DNA of 55,322 nucleotides from Nitrososphaerota archaeon (lineage in GTDB: Archaea; Thermoproteota; Nitrososphaeria; Nitrososphaerales; Nitrosopumilaceae), in the NCBI GenBank assembly GCA_018647405.1, contig JABGTD010000048.1:1-55322 (forward strand). Reading direction: 5' to 3'. The notes below the pieces were generated by a model. It did not search any database. It was not told the origin of the DNA and worked only from the letters and a program-made list of their open reading frames with translations. A program made the position numbers and the translations under genes. This document shows positions 1 through 8,954 of the stretch, in pieces. Numbering within the stretch: the first letter of the stretch is position 1; every line of letters begins with the position of its first letter.

Positions 1-168
1 CAGGACAAGGATAATCCGAAGGGATTTTTCCTAAGACCGAACCATCGAAAGGGATGAGGTCCGGGAGGGAGCAATCCTAAGGTGGAGCATCCACGCTTCC
101 TCGTCTACGTGGGGGATCTTGCATGCCTCGAAATGGGACTATCAGCCTAGACTGGAGCCAGCAGAACT
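1..168 (+). ncRNA. ffs: SRP RNA (7S RNA), 3' portion, 5' end outside window
   Basis: The stretch GGTCCGGGAGGGAGCAATCC at 58-77 is the conserved helix-8 core of signal recognition particle RNA: a GNRA-type GGGA loop flanked by the asymmetric-loop strands that bind SRP54. GC-rich, structured sequence continues to about 168, in strong contrast to the AT-rich neighbours. Archaeal SRP RNAs are about 300 nt, so roughly the first half lies upstream of the window. The 3' end is estimated from the drop in GC and the A/T-rich run after GCAGAACTAC. The RNA forms the core of the co-translational targeting particle together with SRP54 and SRP19, neither of which is in this window. Confidence 0.85.
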
Positions 169-202
169 ACTACATTAAATTGTGAATCAGAGGAGGAGAA
201 AT

Positions 203-535
203 ATGGAAAATTTAATCGGAGTTGGAAACGGACGAACTTACGAAGACTTTCAGAGACAGATTCCTAAACCTGTAAAACCATTGTTTAATCAATTACGAAC
301 ATACTGCAAGTCATTAGATAAAAGAGTGATAGAAGATGTCAGAATGCATAGAGTAGTTTTTTGTAAAACGATGACTTTTAGATGGTTTGCAGATATGGAA
401 CCAACTGAATCCTCAATTATAATTAAAATTCAAAAAGAACGAAAAGCAGAACCTACAATTTTAGAAGTTACGCCAGAACAAGAACTATCAGAATTAGAGT
501 CTACACTAAAAGATGCATTTACAATAATTCGTTAA
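203..535 (+). CDS. conserved hypothetical protein, 110 aa
   Basis: I do not recognise a functional family. The product is a soluble, mixed alpha/beta, charged protein with no signal peptide, membrane segment or cysteine pair; only two isolated Cys are present. The ATG at 203 is chosen over an in-frame GTG at 182 because a strong Shine-Dalgarno-like GAGGAGG lies 6-12 bases upstream of it. The gene sits directly downstream of SRP RNA and could share its transcript. Its stop overlaps the acylphosphatase stop on the other strand by four bases (TTAA). Function is unknown. Confidence 0.75.
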   Translation: MENLIGVGNGRTYEDFQRQIPKPVKPLFNQLRTYCKSLDKRVIEDVRMHRVVFCKTMTFRWFADMEPTESSIIIKIQKERKAEPTILEVTPEQELSELESTLKDAFTIIR

Positions 536-810
536 TATCTAACTTCAAAATTTTCAAACTCATCCGTATAGTTCTCATCTAATAATTCAAATTCATCAAC
601 ACGAGAATTTGCAGGTCCGGTTTTACACCAATTTACAAGATTATCAATATTTTGTTTTTCACCTTCTGCAACAATTTCAACTCGTCCATCATCAAGATTA
701 CGAATCCAACCGTTTACATTATTTTTAATTGCCATGACTCTGGTAGATTGTCTAAAAAATACACCTTGTACTCTGCCAGCAACAAAAATATGAATTCTTT
801 TTTGAATCAT
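532..810 (-). CDS. acyP: acylphosphatase
   Basis: A 92-residue protein of normal acylphosphatase length. The N-terminal signature VAGRVQGVFFRQSTR (about residues 10-24) carries the phosphate-binding loop and catalytic Arg (GRVQGVFFR), and the catalytic Asn lies in NGWIRNLDDGRVEIVAEG. The enzyme hydrolyses the carboxyl-phosphate bond of acyl phosphates such as carbamoyl phosphate or 1,3-bisphosphoglycerate in the cytosol. The gene starts 24 bases downstream of the uL2 stop on the same strand, so read-through from rpl2 is likely. The 3' end overlaps the upstream plus-strand gene by four bases. Confidence 0.95.
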   Translation of the reverse strand: MIQKRIHIFVAGRVQGVFFRQSTRVMAIKNNVNGWIRNLDDGRVEIVAEGEKQNIDNLVNWCKTGPANSRVDEFELLDENYTDEFENFEVRY

Positions 811-834
811 TCTAGAATATAGATTACCAATCTA

Positions 835-1578
835 TTATTTGATAGATTGTTTTCTTTCCTTAATTCTTGCTCTACCAGTTTTCTTTGCAGCAATGCTTCC
901 AACTTTAGCGCCTGGAGGTGCATTACGAGATACAGTAGATGATTGTCCAACATGTTGGTGACGTCCACCGCCGTGAGGATGTACATATGCTGCTTGAGCA
1001 ACACCTCTGACAATCGGATATTTTTTACCTTTTGATTTAAAACGCATCATTTTAACTCCAGCACGCATTAGTGGTCTATCTTCAACACCACCGCCTGCTA
1101 AAGTTCCAATCATTGCTCTATTTTTTGGGTTTAATTTTTTGAATTTACCAGATGCTAATTTCAAAATTACTCCATCGTCTGCATGAGAGAATACGGTTGC
1201 ATCAGCACCTGCTGATTTCATTAAAGCACCACCATCTCCAAATTGCTGTTCTACATTACAAACAATTGTTCCATCAGGTATATTTTGAATACTAATTACA
1301 TTACCATCAATAATTTCAGAATTTAGACCAAAATTGATTCTTTGACCAACCTTAGTTCCTAAAGGTGCAGGAATAAATGAGATCGCTCCATCCTCAAATC
1401 TTACCTTTGATAGAGGTACATCACGGCCAGATTCATGAACTAAATCAATAATCTCTCCTCGACGTTCCTCATCTAGTGAAAAACTTGGATATTTGGCAGG
1501 TTTTAGCTTCTGAGTAGCGGCTGCTCTGAACTGCATGCCTCCACGTCCACGTCTACGAACACCTGGTCTTTTACCCAT
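835..1578 (-). CDS. rpl2: 50S ribosomal protein L2 (uL2)
   Basis: 247 residues, the usual archaeal length. The N-terminus GKRPGVRRRGRGG is followed by two SH3/OB-like barrel blocks (GTKVGQRINFG..., GDGGALMKSAGADATV) and the conserved C-terminal loop VHPHGGGRHQHVG (about residues 197-209). That loop reaches the peptidyl-transferase centre and holds the invariant His (GGGRHQH). uL2 binds domain IV of 23S rRNA and is needed for subunit joining. It is not inside a visible S10-type ribosomal operon: its neighbours are acylphosphatase downstream and cdc48 divergently upstream. The 107-base divergent spacer holds both promoters. Confidence 0.98.
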   Translation of the reverse strand: MGKRPGVRRRGRGGMQFRAAATQKLKPAKYPSFSLDEERRGEIIDLVHESGRDVPLSKVRFEDGAISFIPAPLGTKVGQRINFGLNSEIIDGNVISIQNIPDGTIVCNVEQQFGDGGALMKSAGADATVFSHADDGVILKLASGKFKKLNPKNRAMIGTLAGGGVEDRPLMRAGVKMMRFKSKGKKYPIVRGVAQAAYVHPHGGGRHQHVGQSSTVSRNAPPGAKVGSIAAKKTGRARIKERKQSIK

Positions 1579-1651
1579 AGTAACCGATTGTGACTAGAAT
1601 CATGATTTTAAGCTTGTGATCAGTTTTGAGTCGATCAATAGAATAATACGC

Positions 1652-1663
1652 TAAATATATAAA
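1652..1663 (+). promoter_or_regulatory. TATA box of cdc48
   Basis: TAAATATATAAA is centred about 29 bases before the ATG at 1686. This is the normal archaeal TATA-to-start distance, so the transcript is probably leaderless or nearly so. A weaker A/T box (CTTAAAA read on the minus strand, near 1602-1612) could serve rpl2 in the same spacer. Confidence 0.6.
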
Positions 1664-1685
1664 AAAAGAATGAAGAGTGATAGAT

Positions 1686-3920
1686 ATGAGTGAAAATGGT
1701 CTTTCCCTAAAAGTTCTAGAAGCATATACTAGAGATGTTGGAAGAGGAGTAGCAAGAATCGATTATGATTCCATGGATACTCTAAATGCATCAACTGGAG
1801 ATGTTATAGAATTAAAAGGAAAAAGACGTACTGTTGCAAAATGTTTGCCTTTGTATCCTTCAGATGAAGGTAAGGGAATTATCAGAATTGATGGTTTAGG
1901 AAGAAACAATTCTGGAATTGCAATTGGAGATACAATTACTGTAAAAAAGATTAAAGCTGTTCCAGCAGAAAAAGTGGTAGTTGCACCATTAGAAGCAATA
2001 CCACCAATCGATGAAAGATATTTAGCTGATGCATTAGAAAGTGTACCTTTGATTAAAGGAGATAACGTAATGGTTCCATACTTTGGAGGAAGACTAACGT
2101 TCCAAGTAATAGGAGTTACACCTGCTGCAGATGCAGTTCTAGTTACACAGAAAACAACATTCCATATCGCAGAGAAGGGTGAAACACTAAGAGGAGTTCC
2201 TCAAGTTACGTATGAAGACATTGGTGGAATTAGAGGTGAGATAAAGAAAGTTCGTGAAATGATTGAATTACCATTAAGACATCCAGAAATATTTGAGAAA
2301 TTAGGAATTGAAGCACCAAAAGGTGTTTTACTTTACGGACCTCCAGGAACAGGTAAGACACTTTTGGCAAAAGCAGTTGCAAATGAGAGTCAAGCACATT
2401 TCATTAGTATTTCTGGACCAGAGATTATGAGTAAATTTTATGGAGAAAGTGAAGCTCGTCTAAGAGAAATTTTTAAAGAGGCAAGAGAGAAAGCACCATC
2501 AATTATTTTTGTAGATGAAATTGATTCAATTGCACCAAAGAGAGAAGAAGTAACTGGCGAAGTAGAAAGAAGAGTTGTATCTCAAATGTTATCATTAATG
2601 GATGGATTAGAAGCTAGAGGAAAAGTAATTGTAATTTCTGCAACTAACAGACCAAATGCAATTGATCCTGCATTAAGAAGACCTGGAAGATTTGATAGAG
2701 AAATAGAAATTAAAGTTCCAGATAAAAAAGGAAGAAAGGAAATCTTACAAATTCACTCAAGAAACATGCCTTTGGCCGCAGATGATCAAGAACTTCCAGT
2801 AAATATTGAAAAGATTGCTGCAGTTAGCCATGGTTATGTTGGTGCAGATTTAGAATATCTATGCAAAGAAGCAGCAATGAAATGTCTCAGAAGATTACTT
2901 CCAGAATTGAATTTGGAAGAAGAAAAAATACCACCAGAGACACTAGACAAGTTAATTGTAAACGCAGATGATTTCAAAAAGGCTCTAGTTGAAGTAACTC
3001 CCTCAGGAATGAGAGAAGTATTCATTGAGAATCCAGATGTATCATGGGAAGAGATAGGCGGTCTTGCAGAAGTCAAACGAGAATTGATGGAAGCAGTCGA
3101 ATGGCCAATGAAATATCCAGGTCTTTATGATAAACTAGGACATAAAATGCCAAGAGGAATTTTGTTGCATGGACCTAGTGGAACAGGTAAGACCCTAATG
3201 GCTAAAGCAGTTGCAACAGAAAGTGAAGCAAATTTTGTTTCTGTAAGAGGACCAGAATTATTATCTAAATGGGTAGGAGAATCTGAAAGAGGAATTAGAG
3301 AAATATTCAAACGAGCAAGACAATCAGCTCCATGTGTTATTTTCTTTGATGAAATTGATTCAATTGCACCGATTAGAGGAGCAGGTGGAGAGACTGCAGT
3401 AACTGAAAGAGTCGTAAGTCAATTATTAACAGAATTGGATGGAATGGAAAATATGCACGGCGTAGTTGTACTTGCTGCAACAAACAGAGCAGATATGATT
3501 GATCCAGCATTACTCAGACCAGGAAGATTTGATAAAATTATTTCAATTCCATTACCAGATAAAGATAGTAGAAAGAAAGTACTTGAAATTCATTCAAAAG
3601 ATATTCCTTTAGCAGATAAAGACAGTGCAGATGCTATTGACTTTGAAAAACTTGCTGAAATGACAGATGGATTGAGTAGTGCAGATGTTGCATCAATAGC
3701 AAACACTGCAGTTTCACTAGTAGTTCATGAACATCTAGATAATGCTGCTCCAGACAAAAATCTAAGTGATGATGAAACAAAGAAAATTGTAGATGCTATT
3801 GAAAAGAAAGCAACAGACGCCAAAGTCACAATGAAACATTACGAGGAAGCAGTAAAGAAAGTAAGAGAACAAAAAGATCTCAAGATGAACGATAAACTAG
3901 TTGCATCATACTACAGGTAG
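1686..3920 (+). CDS. cdc48: CDC48/VCP-type AAA+ ATPase (VAT homologue)
   Basis: 744 residues with the full Cdc48 plan. An N-terminal double-psi barrel domain covers about residues 1-165. Two AAA+ modules follow, with Walker A motifs GPPGTGKT (D1) and GPSGTGKT (D2), Walker B motifs [12 protein letters not shown] and [12 protein letters not shown], and R-finger segments [11 protein letters not shown] and [10 protein letters not shown]. It is a hexameric unfoldase/segregase that pulls apart complexes and feeds substrates to the proteasome. The last three residues, YYR, fit the HbYX pattern used by proteasome activators to dock on the 20S ring. The ATG at 1686 is preferred over a GTG at 1677 because of TATA spacing. 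gatD follows after 34 bases. Confidence 0.97.
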   Translation: MSENGLSLKVLEAYTRDVGRGVARIDYDSMDTLNASTGDVIELKGKRRTVAKCLPLYPSDEGKGIIRIDGLGRNNSGIAIGDTITVKKIKAVPAEKVVVAPLEAIPPIDERYLADALESVPLIKGDNVMVPYFGGRLTFQVIGVTPAADAVLVTQKTTFHIAEKGETLRGVPQVTYEDIGGIRGEIKKVREMIELPLRHPEIFEKLGIEAPKGVLLYGPPGTGKTLLAKAVANESQAHFISISGPEIMSKFYGESEARLREIFKEAREKAPSIIFVDEIDSIAPKREEVTGEVERRVVSQMLSLMDGLEARGKVIVISATNRPNAIDPALRRPGRFDREIEIKVPDKKGRKEILQIHSRNMPLAADDQELPVNIEKIAAVSHGYVGADLEYLCKEAAMKCLRRLLPELNLEEEKIPPETLDKLIVNADDFKKALVEVTPSGMREVFIENPDVSWEEIGGLAEVKRELMEAVEWPMKYPGLYDKLGHKMPRGILLHGPSGTGKTLMAKAVATESEANFVSVRGPELLSKWVGESERGIREIFKRARQSAPCVIFFDEIDSIAPIRGAGGETAVTERVVSQLLTELDGMENMHGVVVLAATNRADMIDPALLRPGRFDKIISIPLPDKDSRKKVLEIHSKDIPLADKDSADAIDFEKLAEMTDGLSSADVASIANTAVSLVVHEHLDNAAPDKNLSDDETKKIVDAIEKKATDAKVTMKHYEEAVKKVREQKDLKMNDKLVASYYR

Positions 3921-3954
3921 TTTTAATAAAATACATACCATCTAATTTTCATAA

Positions 3955-5238
3955 ATGTCAGAACTAAAAGGATACAAAGGCAAAATTCGTGATTTCTTAA
4001 TTTCAAATAAAGTTGATGTAGGAGACTTAGTAAAAATTACTTCAGAATTGACATATTCTGGAATTTTAATGCCTAGATACGAAAGTGGAGATGAATCACA
4101 TATTGTTCTAAAATTAAAAAGTGGATACAACATAGGAATAAAATTTGAAAAAATAGAGAAATTGGAGAAAATTGGAGAAAGACAACCAAATAACGAGAAC
4201 TCACAAACCATTGTAAAAAATGAAGAATTACCAAAGATTTTGCTTTTATCAACAGGAGGAACTATTGCAAGTAAAGTAGATTATAGAACAGGTGCAGTTA
4301 CGCCAGCATTATCTGCAACAGAATTATACGAAGCTGTTCCAGAGATTGCAAAAATTGCAAATGTTGATGCAGAAGTACTATTTTCAGAATATTCAGAGAA
4401 CTTACAACCAGAACATTGGTTAGAAATTGCAAAAAAAATAGATAGTGTTGTAGATTCAGATTATGCAGGAATAATCATTGCACACGGTACAGATACAATG
4501 CATTATAGTTCTGCATTTTTATCATTTGCATTATCTGGTTTTAAGAAACCAATTACATTAGTTGGCTCACAGAGATCATCAGACAGACCATCATCAGATG
4601 CAGCATTAAATTTGATTGCAGCAACAAAATTCTTAGTCAATACAAAATCAAAAGGTGTTTTTGTTGTGATGCATCAGAATGAAAGTGATGATGCAATAGC
4701 ATGTCATTTAGGAACACGTGTTAGAAAAAATCATACAAGTAAGAGAAGTGCATTTCAAACAGTTGGCTCTGAACCAGCATTTGTAATGTATGAGAATGAA
4801 ATTTTAGAAAATATGAAGAACACATTCTTTAAAGAAAATGAATATAACCCACGAATCAATCTAGATACAAAAGTTGCTCTTATAAAATATCATCCAGGAT
4901 TTAATCCAGAGATAATTGATTCATTAATAAAATTAGAATATAGAGGAATTATTTTTGAAGGTACAGGATTAGGACATGTAGGAAGAACAATGTATGATTC
5001 AATTAAGAAAGCAAAAGAAAATGGAATATTTCTTGGAATGACATCACAATGTATTGATGGACGTGTGAGTATGACAGTGTACGAAAGTGGAAGAGACTTA
5101 CTCGACATGGGAATTATTCCATTAGAAAACATGATTCCAGAGGTAGCATTAGTCAAAGCAATGTGGGTTTTAGGAAATTGTAATTCAGAGGATGATATTA
5201 AAAATATGATGTTGGAGAATTATTCATCAGAGTTTTGA
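3955..5238 (+). CDS. gatD: Glu-tRNA(Gln) amidotransferase subunit D
   Basis: 427 residues. A GatD-specific N-terminal barrel (about 1-90) precedes an L-asparaginase-like domain. The catalytic threonine motifs are LLSTGGTIAS (Thr100/Thr103) and the second motif AHGTDTM; a catalytic Lys is expected in the downstream VGSQRSSDRPSSDA block. GatD releases ammonia from asparagine or glutamine and passes it to GatE. Together they amidate misacylated Glu-tRNA(Gln), the archaea-specific route to Gln-tRNA. It lies 7 bases before gatE on the same strand, which implies one operon. A tRNA-Gln occurs at 13.7 kb in this window. Confidence 0.97.
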   Translation: MSELKGYKGKIRDFLISNKVDVGDLVKITSELTYSGILMPRYESGDESHIVLKLKSGYNIGIKFEKIEKLEKIGERQPNNENSQTIVKNEELPKILLLSTGGTIASKVDYRTGAVTPALSATELYEAVPEIAKIANVDAEVLFSEYSENLQPEHWLEIAKKIDSVVDSDYAGIIIAHGTDTMHYSSAFLSFALSGFKKPITLVGSQRSSDRPSSDAALNLIAATKFLVNTKSKGVFVVMHQNESDDAIACHLGTRVRKNHTSKRSAFQTVGSEPAFVMYENEILENMKNTFFKENEYNPRINLDTKVALIKYHPGFNPEIIDSLIKLEYRGIIFEGTGLGHVGRTMYDSIKKAKENGIFLGMTSQCIDGRVSMTVYESGRDLLDMGIIPLENMIPEVALVKAMWVLGNCNSEDDIKNMMLENYSSEF

Positions 5239-5245
5239 GCGTAAG

Positions 5246-7144
5246 ATGTCAGAATTAGATATTAAAAATATTGGATTAAAGGTTGGTTTAGAGATCCATC
5301 AACAACTAGATACAAAAAAGAAATTATTTTGTGACTGTACGCCGATAGAAGAGGAAGAATTTTCAATGAAATTTTCAAGAAAACTAAGAGCGGCAAAAAG
5401 TGAATTAGGTAAAATAGATCCTGCTGCACTTTTTGAAAGTACTAAATCAAAAACCATAGTTTACTATGCAAACCCAAAAAGCAGTTGTTTAGTAGAAGAA
5501 GATGAAGAACCACCACATGCATTAGATACTGATGCAAAAAATATTGTGCTTTTGATCAGTTCTGCATTAGAATCAAAAATTTTTTCAGAAATTCATGTAA
5601 TGAGAAAAACAGTAATTGATGGTTCAAACACGACGGGATTTCAAAGAACAATGCTTGTTGCACAAGGAGGGCACATTGAAGTAAACGGGAAAAAAGTAGG
5701 GGTTCAATCAATCTGTCTTGAGGAAGATGCGGGAAAATTAATCAAAGATGAAGGAAATCATAGATTTTTTAGTTTAGACAGACTTGGAGTACCTTTAATT
5801 GAAATTGCATTAGATCCCGTTGAAGGAGATGCAAAATTTGTAAAAGATATTGCGTTAACATTAGGCAGATTATTACGAGTTACAAAAAAAGTTATGCGAG
5901 GAATTGGAACAATTAGACAAGATGTGAATATTTCTGTTGAAGGAGGAGGGGTTATCGAAGTAAAAGGTGTTCAGCAATTAGATCAGTTAGAAAAAATTAT
6001 TGAATTTGAAGCAAAAAGACAACATGGGTTAAAATTGATTTCAGAGAAAATTAATCAAACAAAATTTTCTGAAATTGATAGAAGAAAAGATGTATTTGAT
6101 ATTACAGAGATAATGCAAGAGTGTAATTCAAATATTATTAAAAAATCAATTGAAAAGCAAGATAAAATTTTTGGAATAAGAATCAAAAAATTAAAAGGAA
6201 TTTTAGGTTTTGAACCATATTCAGATATTAGATTAGGAAAAGAGATTGGACAATTAGTGAGATTTTTTGGTATTGGTGGTGTTTTTCATTCGGACGAATT
6301 ACCAAATTATGGAATTGAAAATGCAGACATCAAACGAGTTACTGAAAAATTAGACATTCAAAATGAGGATGCATTTTTGATAATTGCGGGTGGGAGAAAT
6401 TCAGTTGGTTTTGCAATTGATTCAATAATTAATAGAATTAAGCTTTCAAAGAATGGACCACCTGCTGAAACTCGAGCTGCAACTCCAAATGGAGACACAA
6501 TATTCCTAAGACCTAGACCAGGTGCATCTAGAATGTATCCAGAAACTGACATACCAACAGTAAAAGTAACGGATGATGAACTTATCAAAGTAAGATCCAA
6601 TATACCAAAATCATGGGAAGATTCAATCAAAGAACTGGAAGAAAAATATCGAATCAATAATCAGCTTGCTGAACAGATATTTGATTCAGAATATTTTGAG
6701 ATTTTTGAACAGATATGTTCACAAAAACAGAATTCACCAAATTTTGTCGTATCTATTTTATGTTCAACCATAACTAATTTGGAAAGAAGTGGATTAAATT
6801 CTAGTCTTTTGAGTAATGAACACATAAAGAAAACATTTGAATTATTAGAACAAGAAAAAATAAACAAAGAATCAATTCAGATAATTTTTGAACAGATAAT
6901 GTCTAAGAAAGCAAATGGTGTGTTACAAGCATTAGAAAATGCATCCATATCTCAGTTGACTGAAGATGAATTAGATGAAATCCTAAATAAAATAATTCAA
7001 GAAAATATAGATAAAATAAAACAAGAACAAATGCGTGCATTAAGCGGTATAATGGGAATAGCAATGAAGGAAGTTAGAGGTAAAGCATCTGGCAAGATTA
7101 TTAATCAGAAATTAAAGGAAAAAATTCAGAATTTTCTAAATTAA
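5246..7144 (+). CDS. gatE: Glu-tRNA(Gln) amidotransferase subunit E
   Basis: 632 residues, typical for GatE. It has the GatB/E N-terminal cradle domain (GLKVGLEIHQQLDTKKKLFCDC near residues 9-30), the ISVEGGGVIEVKGVQQL kinase-fold region, the inserted AspRS-like domain that separates GatE from bacterial GatB, and a C-terminal helical YqeY-like tail ending in KASGKIINQKLKEKIQNFL. GatE binds the tRNA, phosphorylates the gamma-carboxyl of Glu-tRNA(Gln) with ATP, and uses ammonia channelled from GatD. The tight spacing to gatD supports translational coupling. No gatCAB genes are visible here. Confidence 0.97.
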   Translation: MSELDIKNIGLKVGLEIHQQLDTKKKLFCDCTPIEEEEFSMKFSRKLRAAKSELGKIDPAALFESTKSKTIVYYANPKSSCLVEEDEEPPHALDTDAKNIVLLISSALESKIFSEIHVMRKTVIDGSNTTGFQRTMLVAQGGHIEVNGKKVGVQSICLEEDAGKLIKDEGNHRFFSLDRLGVPLIEIALDPVEGDAKFVKDIALTLGRLLRVTKKVMRGIGTIRQDVNISVEGGGVIEVKGVQQLDQLEKIIEFEAKRQHGLKLISEKINQTKFSEIDRRKDVFDITEIMQECNSNIIKKSIEKQDKIFGIRIKKLKGILGFEPYSDIRLGKEIGQLVRFFGIGGVFHSDELPNYGIENADIKRVTEKLDIQNEDAFLIIAGGRNSVGFAIDSIINRIKLSKNGPPAETRAATPNGDTIFLRPRPGASRMYPETDIPTVKVTDDELIKVRSNIPKSWEDSIKELEEKYRINNQLAEQIFDSEYFEIFEQICSQKQNSPNFVVSILCSTITNLERSGLNSSLLSNEHIKKTFELLEQEKINKESIQIIFEQIMSKKANGVLQALENASISQLTEDELDEILNKIIQENIDKIKQEQMRALSGIMGIAMKEVRGKASGKIINQKLKEKIQNFLN

Positions 7145-7186
7145 GAAAATACCAGTAGATGAATAAAAGAGAATAAGTTAAGGGGA

Positions 7187-7447
7187 TTAACTTTCTGTCT
7201 TTCTACTACCAGTACCTCTACCAGTTGAACGTGTTCTGCCTTTGGTAGATACTTTTTTTGTCGTTGGAGTTGATGATAATTTTCTTTTTCCCGTACCGCG
7301 ACCTGTTGAAACACTACGATTTCCTGCAGCTTTCTTTTGGGTCTCCTGATATTCTTTGTAAGAATCTCCAGAGAATGTTGATTTCTTACTAGTGTCAGTC
7401 TTTCTACGAGTTGTGCCTCTACCACCAACACGGGTTACTTTTGCCAT
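7187..7447 (-). CDS. small basic Ser/Thr/Gly/Arg-rich protein, 86 aa
   Basis: The 86-residue product is dominated by Lys, Arg, Ser, Thr and Gly and lacks hydrophobic segments or cysteines. It is built around a repeated element: GGRGTTRRKT near the start, STGRGTGKRK in the middle and STGRGTGSRK at the end. The composition suggests an intrinsically disordered nucleic-acid-binding or tail-like protein. No named family is recognised. The gene starts at the ATG ending at 7447 (MAKVTRVGGRG) and is convergent with gatE, with a 42-base gap. Codon use and framing look normal, so I consider it real rather than a shadow. Confidence 0.7.
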   Translation of the reverse strand: MAKVTRVGGRGTTRRKTDTSKKSTFSGDSYKEYQETQKKAAGNRSVSTGRGTGKRKLSSTPTTKKVSTKGRTRSTGRGTGSRKTES

Positions 7448-7665
7448 GGAAAATAGGCAAACTACAGTGTTTTAAAGTTGTTCATAATGATACATAAAAT
7501 AATTTATGTGGAAAGTTGGATTTAACCCAATTAACTCCTAAAGATAAGGATTTGAACTATGCGTAGATGACCATACTAAACTAACTCCAGTATGAAAATT
7601 TGCGTTTTCTAGAATAAGTTCGTTATTCACAAAATATTGAAATGTGAGAGGAATTCTGTAGTTTT

Positions 7666-7830
7666 ATGTCATTTTGGGAAATTGTGTTGGATAACGATAA
7701 AGAAAATCTAGGAAGATATAATCAAGAATATTTTACGGAACAAAAAATTGGAGAAATTATCAAAAAACTATATGAACAAGAGATCAAGCAAGGTCATAAT
7801 CTAACAATCAGATTATCAAAGAAAAATTAA
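7666..7830 (+). CDS. small hypothetical protein, 54 aa
   Basis: ATG at 7666, preceded by GAGAGGAATT about 15-24 bases upstream, opens a 54-codon frame ending in TAA at 7828-7830. The product starts MSFWEIVLDNDKEN and ends LTIRLSKKN. It is charged and soluble, with no motif I can name. The stop overlaps the dnaJ stop on the opposite strand by exactly four bases, the same arrangement as other genuine convergent pairs in this window, which supports the frame. The 218 bases before it (7448-7665) hold no other open frame I would defend. Confidence 0.55.
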   Translation: MSFWEIVLDNDKENLGRYNQEYFTEQKIGEIIKKLYEQEIKQGHNLTIRLSKKN

Positions 7831-8924
7831 TCAGATTTTCTGAATTCATCTAATAGTGACTTTTGTTGTTTTGATAATTTTTTTGGAATTTCTACTACAA
7901 GGTGTACAAAAAGATCTCCACGTCGGTTAGAGTTTTGATTAGGTAATCCCTGAGATTTTATTTTTAAAATTGAATTTGGTTGAGTTCCAGATTCAACTTT
8001 TAATGTTTGTGTTTTTTCAAGGGTTTTAACATTAATTTCAGTACCTAAACTAGCATCTATCATAGAAAGTTTTGCATCACAGTACAGATCTATGCCATCA
8101 CGTCTAAAGTGGGAATGTGGTTCAACTCTAACACGTACAATTAGATCACCACTATCCCCATCTGGAATAGATTCACCTTCACCTTGAATAACATAATCGC
8201 CATTGTCAATTCCCGATGGAAGATTGAATGAAAGATGTTTTGTTCCTTTAATTTTCCCACGTTGGCATTTTTTACACGGATCTTTAATAATTTCTCCTAG
8301 TCCTCGACATGTTCTGCATGCTTGAGCAGTTTCCAGTAGGAATCCACCCATATTTTTTCTGACTCGAACTTGTCCACGACCATTACAATCTTTACAAGTT
8401 GCTTTTGATGTTCCAGGTTTACATCCAGTACCACTACAATCAGGACAATCTACATATTTCTGGAGATCAAGTTCAATTTGTTTTCCATGTAATACATCTT
8501 CCAGAGTAATATAACATTCATGTAAAAGATCATTTCCACGTGAGCGACCGAATCCTCCACCGCCTCCACCAAATAAATTTTCAAAAACAGATCCGAATCC
8601 TCCACCGCCACGTCTTCCTTGACCACTAAATAGATCATTGAAAATGTCATTGAAGTTACCACCTGCACCTCTAAAGATGTCTTCAGTAGAGTATCTTCCA
8701 TCTACACCTTCGTGTCCATGTTGATCATATAGATCACGTTTTGACGAATCTGAAAGAACAGCATATGCTTCAGAAATTTCTTTGAAGTGCTCTTGTGCAT
8801 CAGGAGATTTATTTCTATCAGGATGAAATTTTAAGGCTAATTTTCTGTATTGAGATTTAATTTCATCAGGATTAGAAGATTTTGTGACTCCTAATACTTC
8901 ATAATAATCACGTTTAGCACTCAT
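7827..8924 (-). CDS. dnaJ: chaperone protein DnaJ (type I Hsp40)
   Basis: 365 residues with all type-I domains in order. The J-domain has the HPD triad (LKFHPDRNKS, about residue 33). A Gly/Phe-rich linker with long glycine runs covers about 75-125. Four zinc-finger repeats follow (CPDCSGTG, CKDCNGRG, CRTCRGLG, CKKCQRGK). The C-terminal substrate-binding beta domains come last. DnaJ delivers unfolded clients to DnaK and stimulates its ATPase. It is the last gene of grpE-dnaK-dnaJ on the minus strand and starts 30 bases after the dnaK stop. The Hsp70 system in archaea is generally regarded as acquired from bacteria. Confidence 0.98.
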   Translation of the reverse strand: MSAKRDYYEVLGVTKSSNPDEIKSQYRKLALKFHPDRNKSPDAQEHFKEISEAYAVLSDSSKRDLYDQHGHEGVDGRYSTEDIFRGAGGNFNDIFNDLFSGQGRRGGGGFGSVFENLFGGGGGGFGRSRGNDLLHECYITLEDVLHGKQIELDLQKYVDCPDCSGTGCKPGTSKATCKDCNGRGQVRVRKNMGGFLLETAQACRTCRGLGEIIKDPCKKCQRGKIKGTKHLSFNLPSGIDNGDYVIQGEGESIPDGDSGDLIVRVRVEPHSHFRRDGIDLYCDAKLSMIDASLGTEINVKTLEKTQTLKVESGTQPNSILKIKSQGLPNQNSNRRGDLFVHLVVEIPKKLSKQQKSLLDEFRKSD

Positions 8925-8954
8925 GAATAATCTGCTTAATCAATTATTAATTAA

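Noticed and set aside
7541-7570. tRNA-like T-loop (GTTCAAATC on minus strand)
   Set aside because: The flanking bases form no T-stem or acceptor stem, and no cloverleaf could be drawn on either strand.
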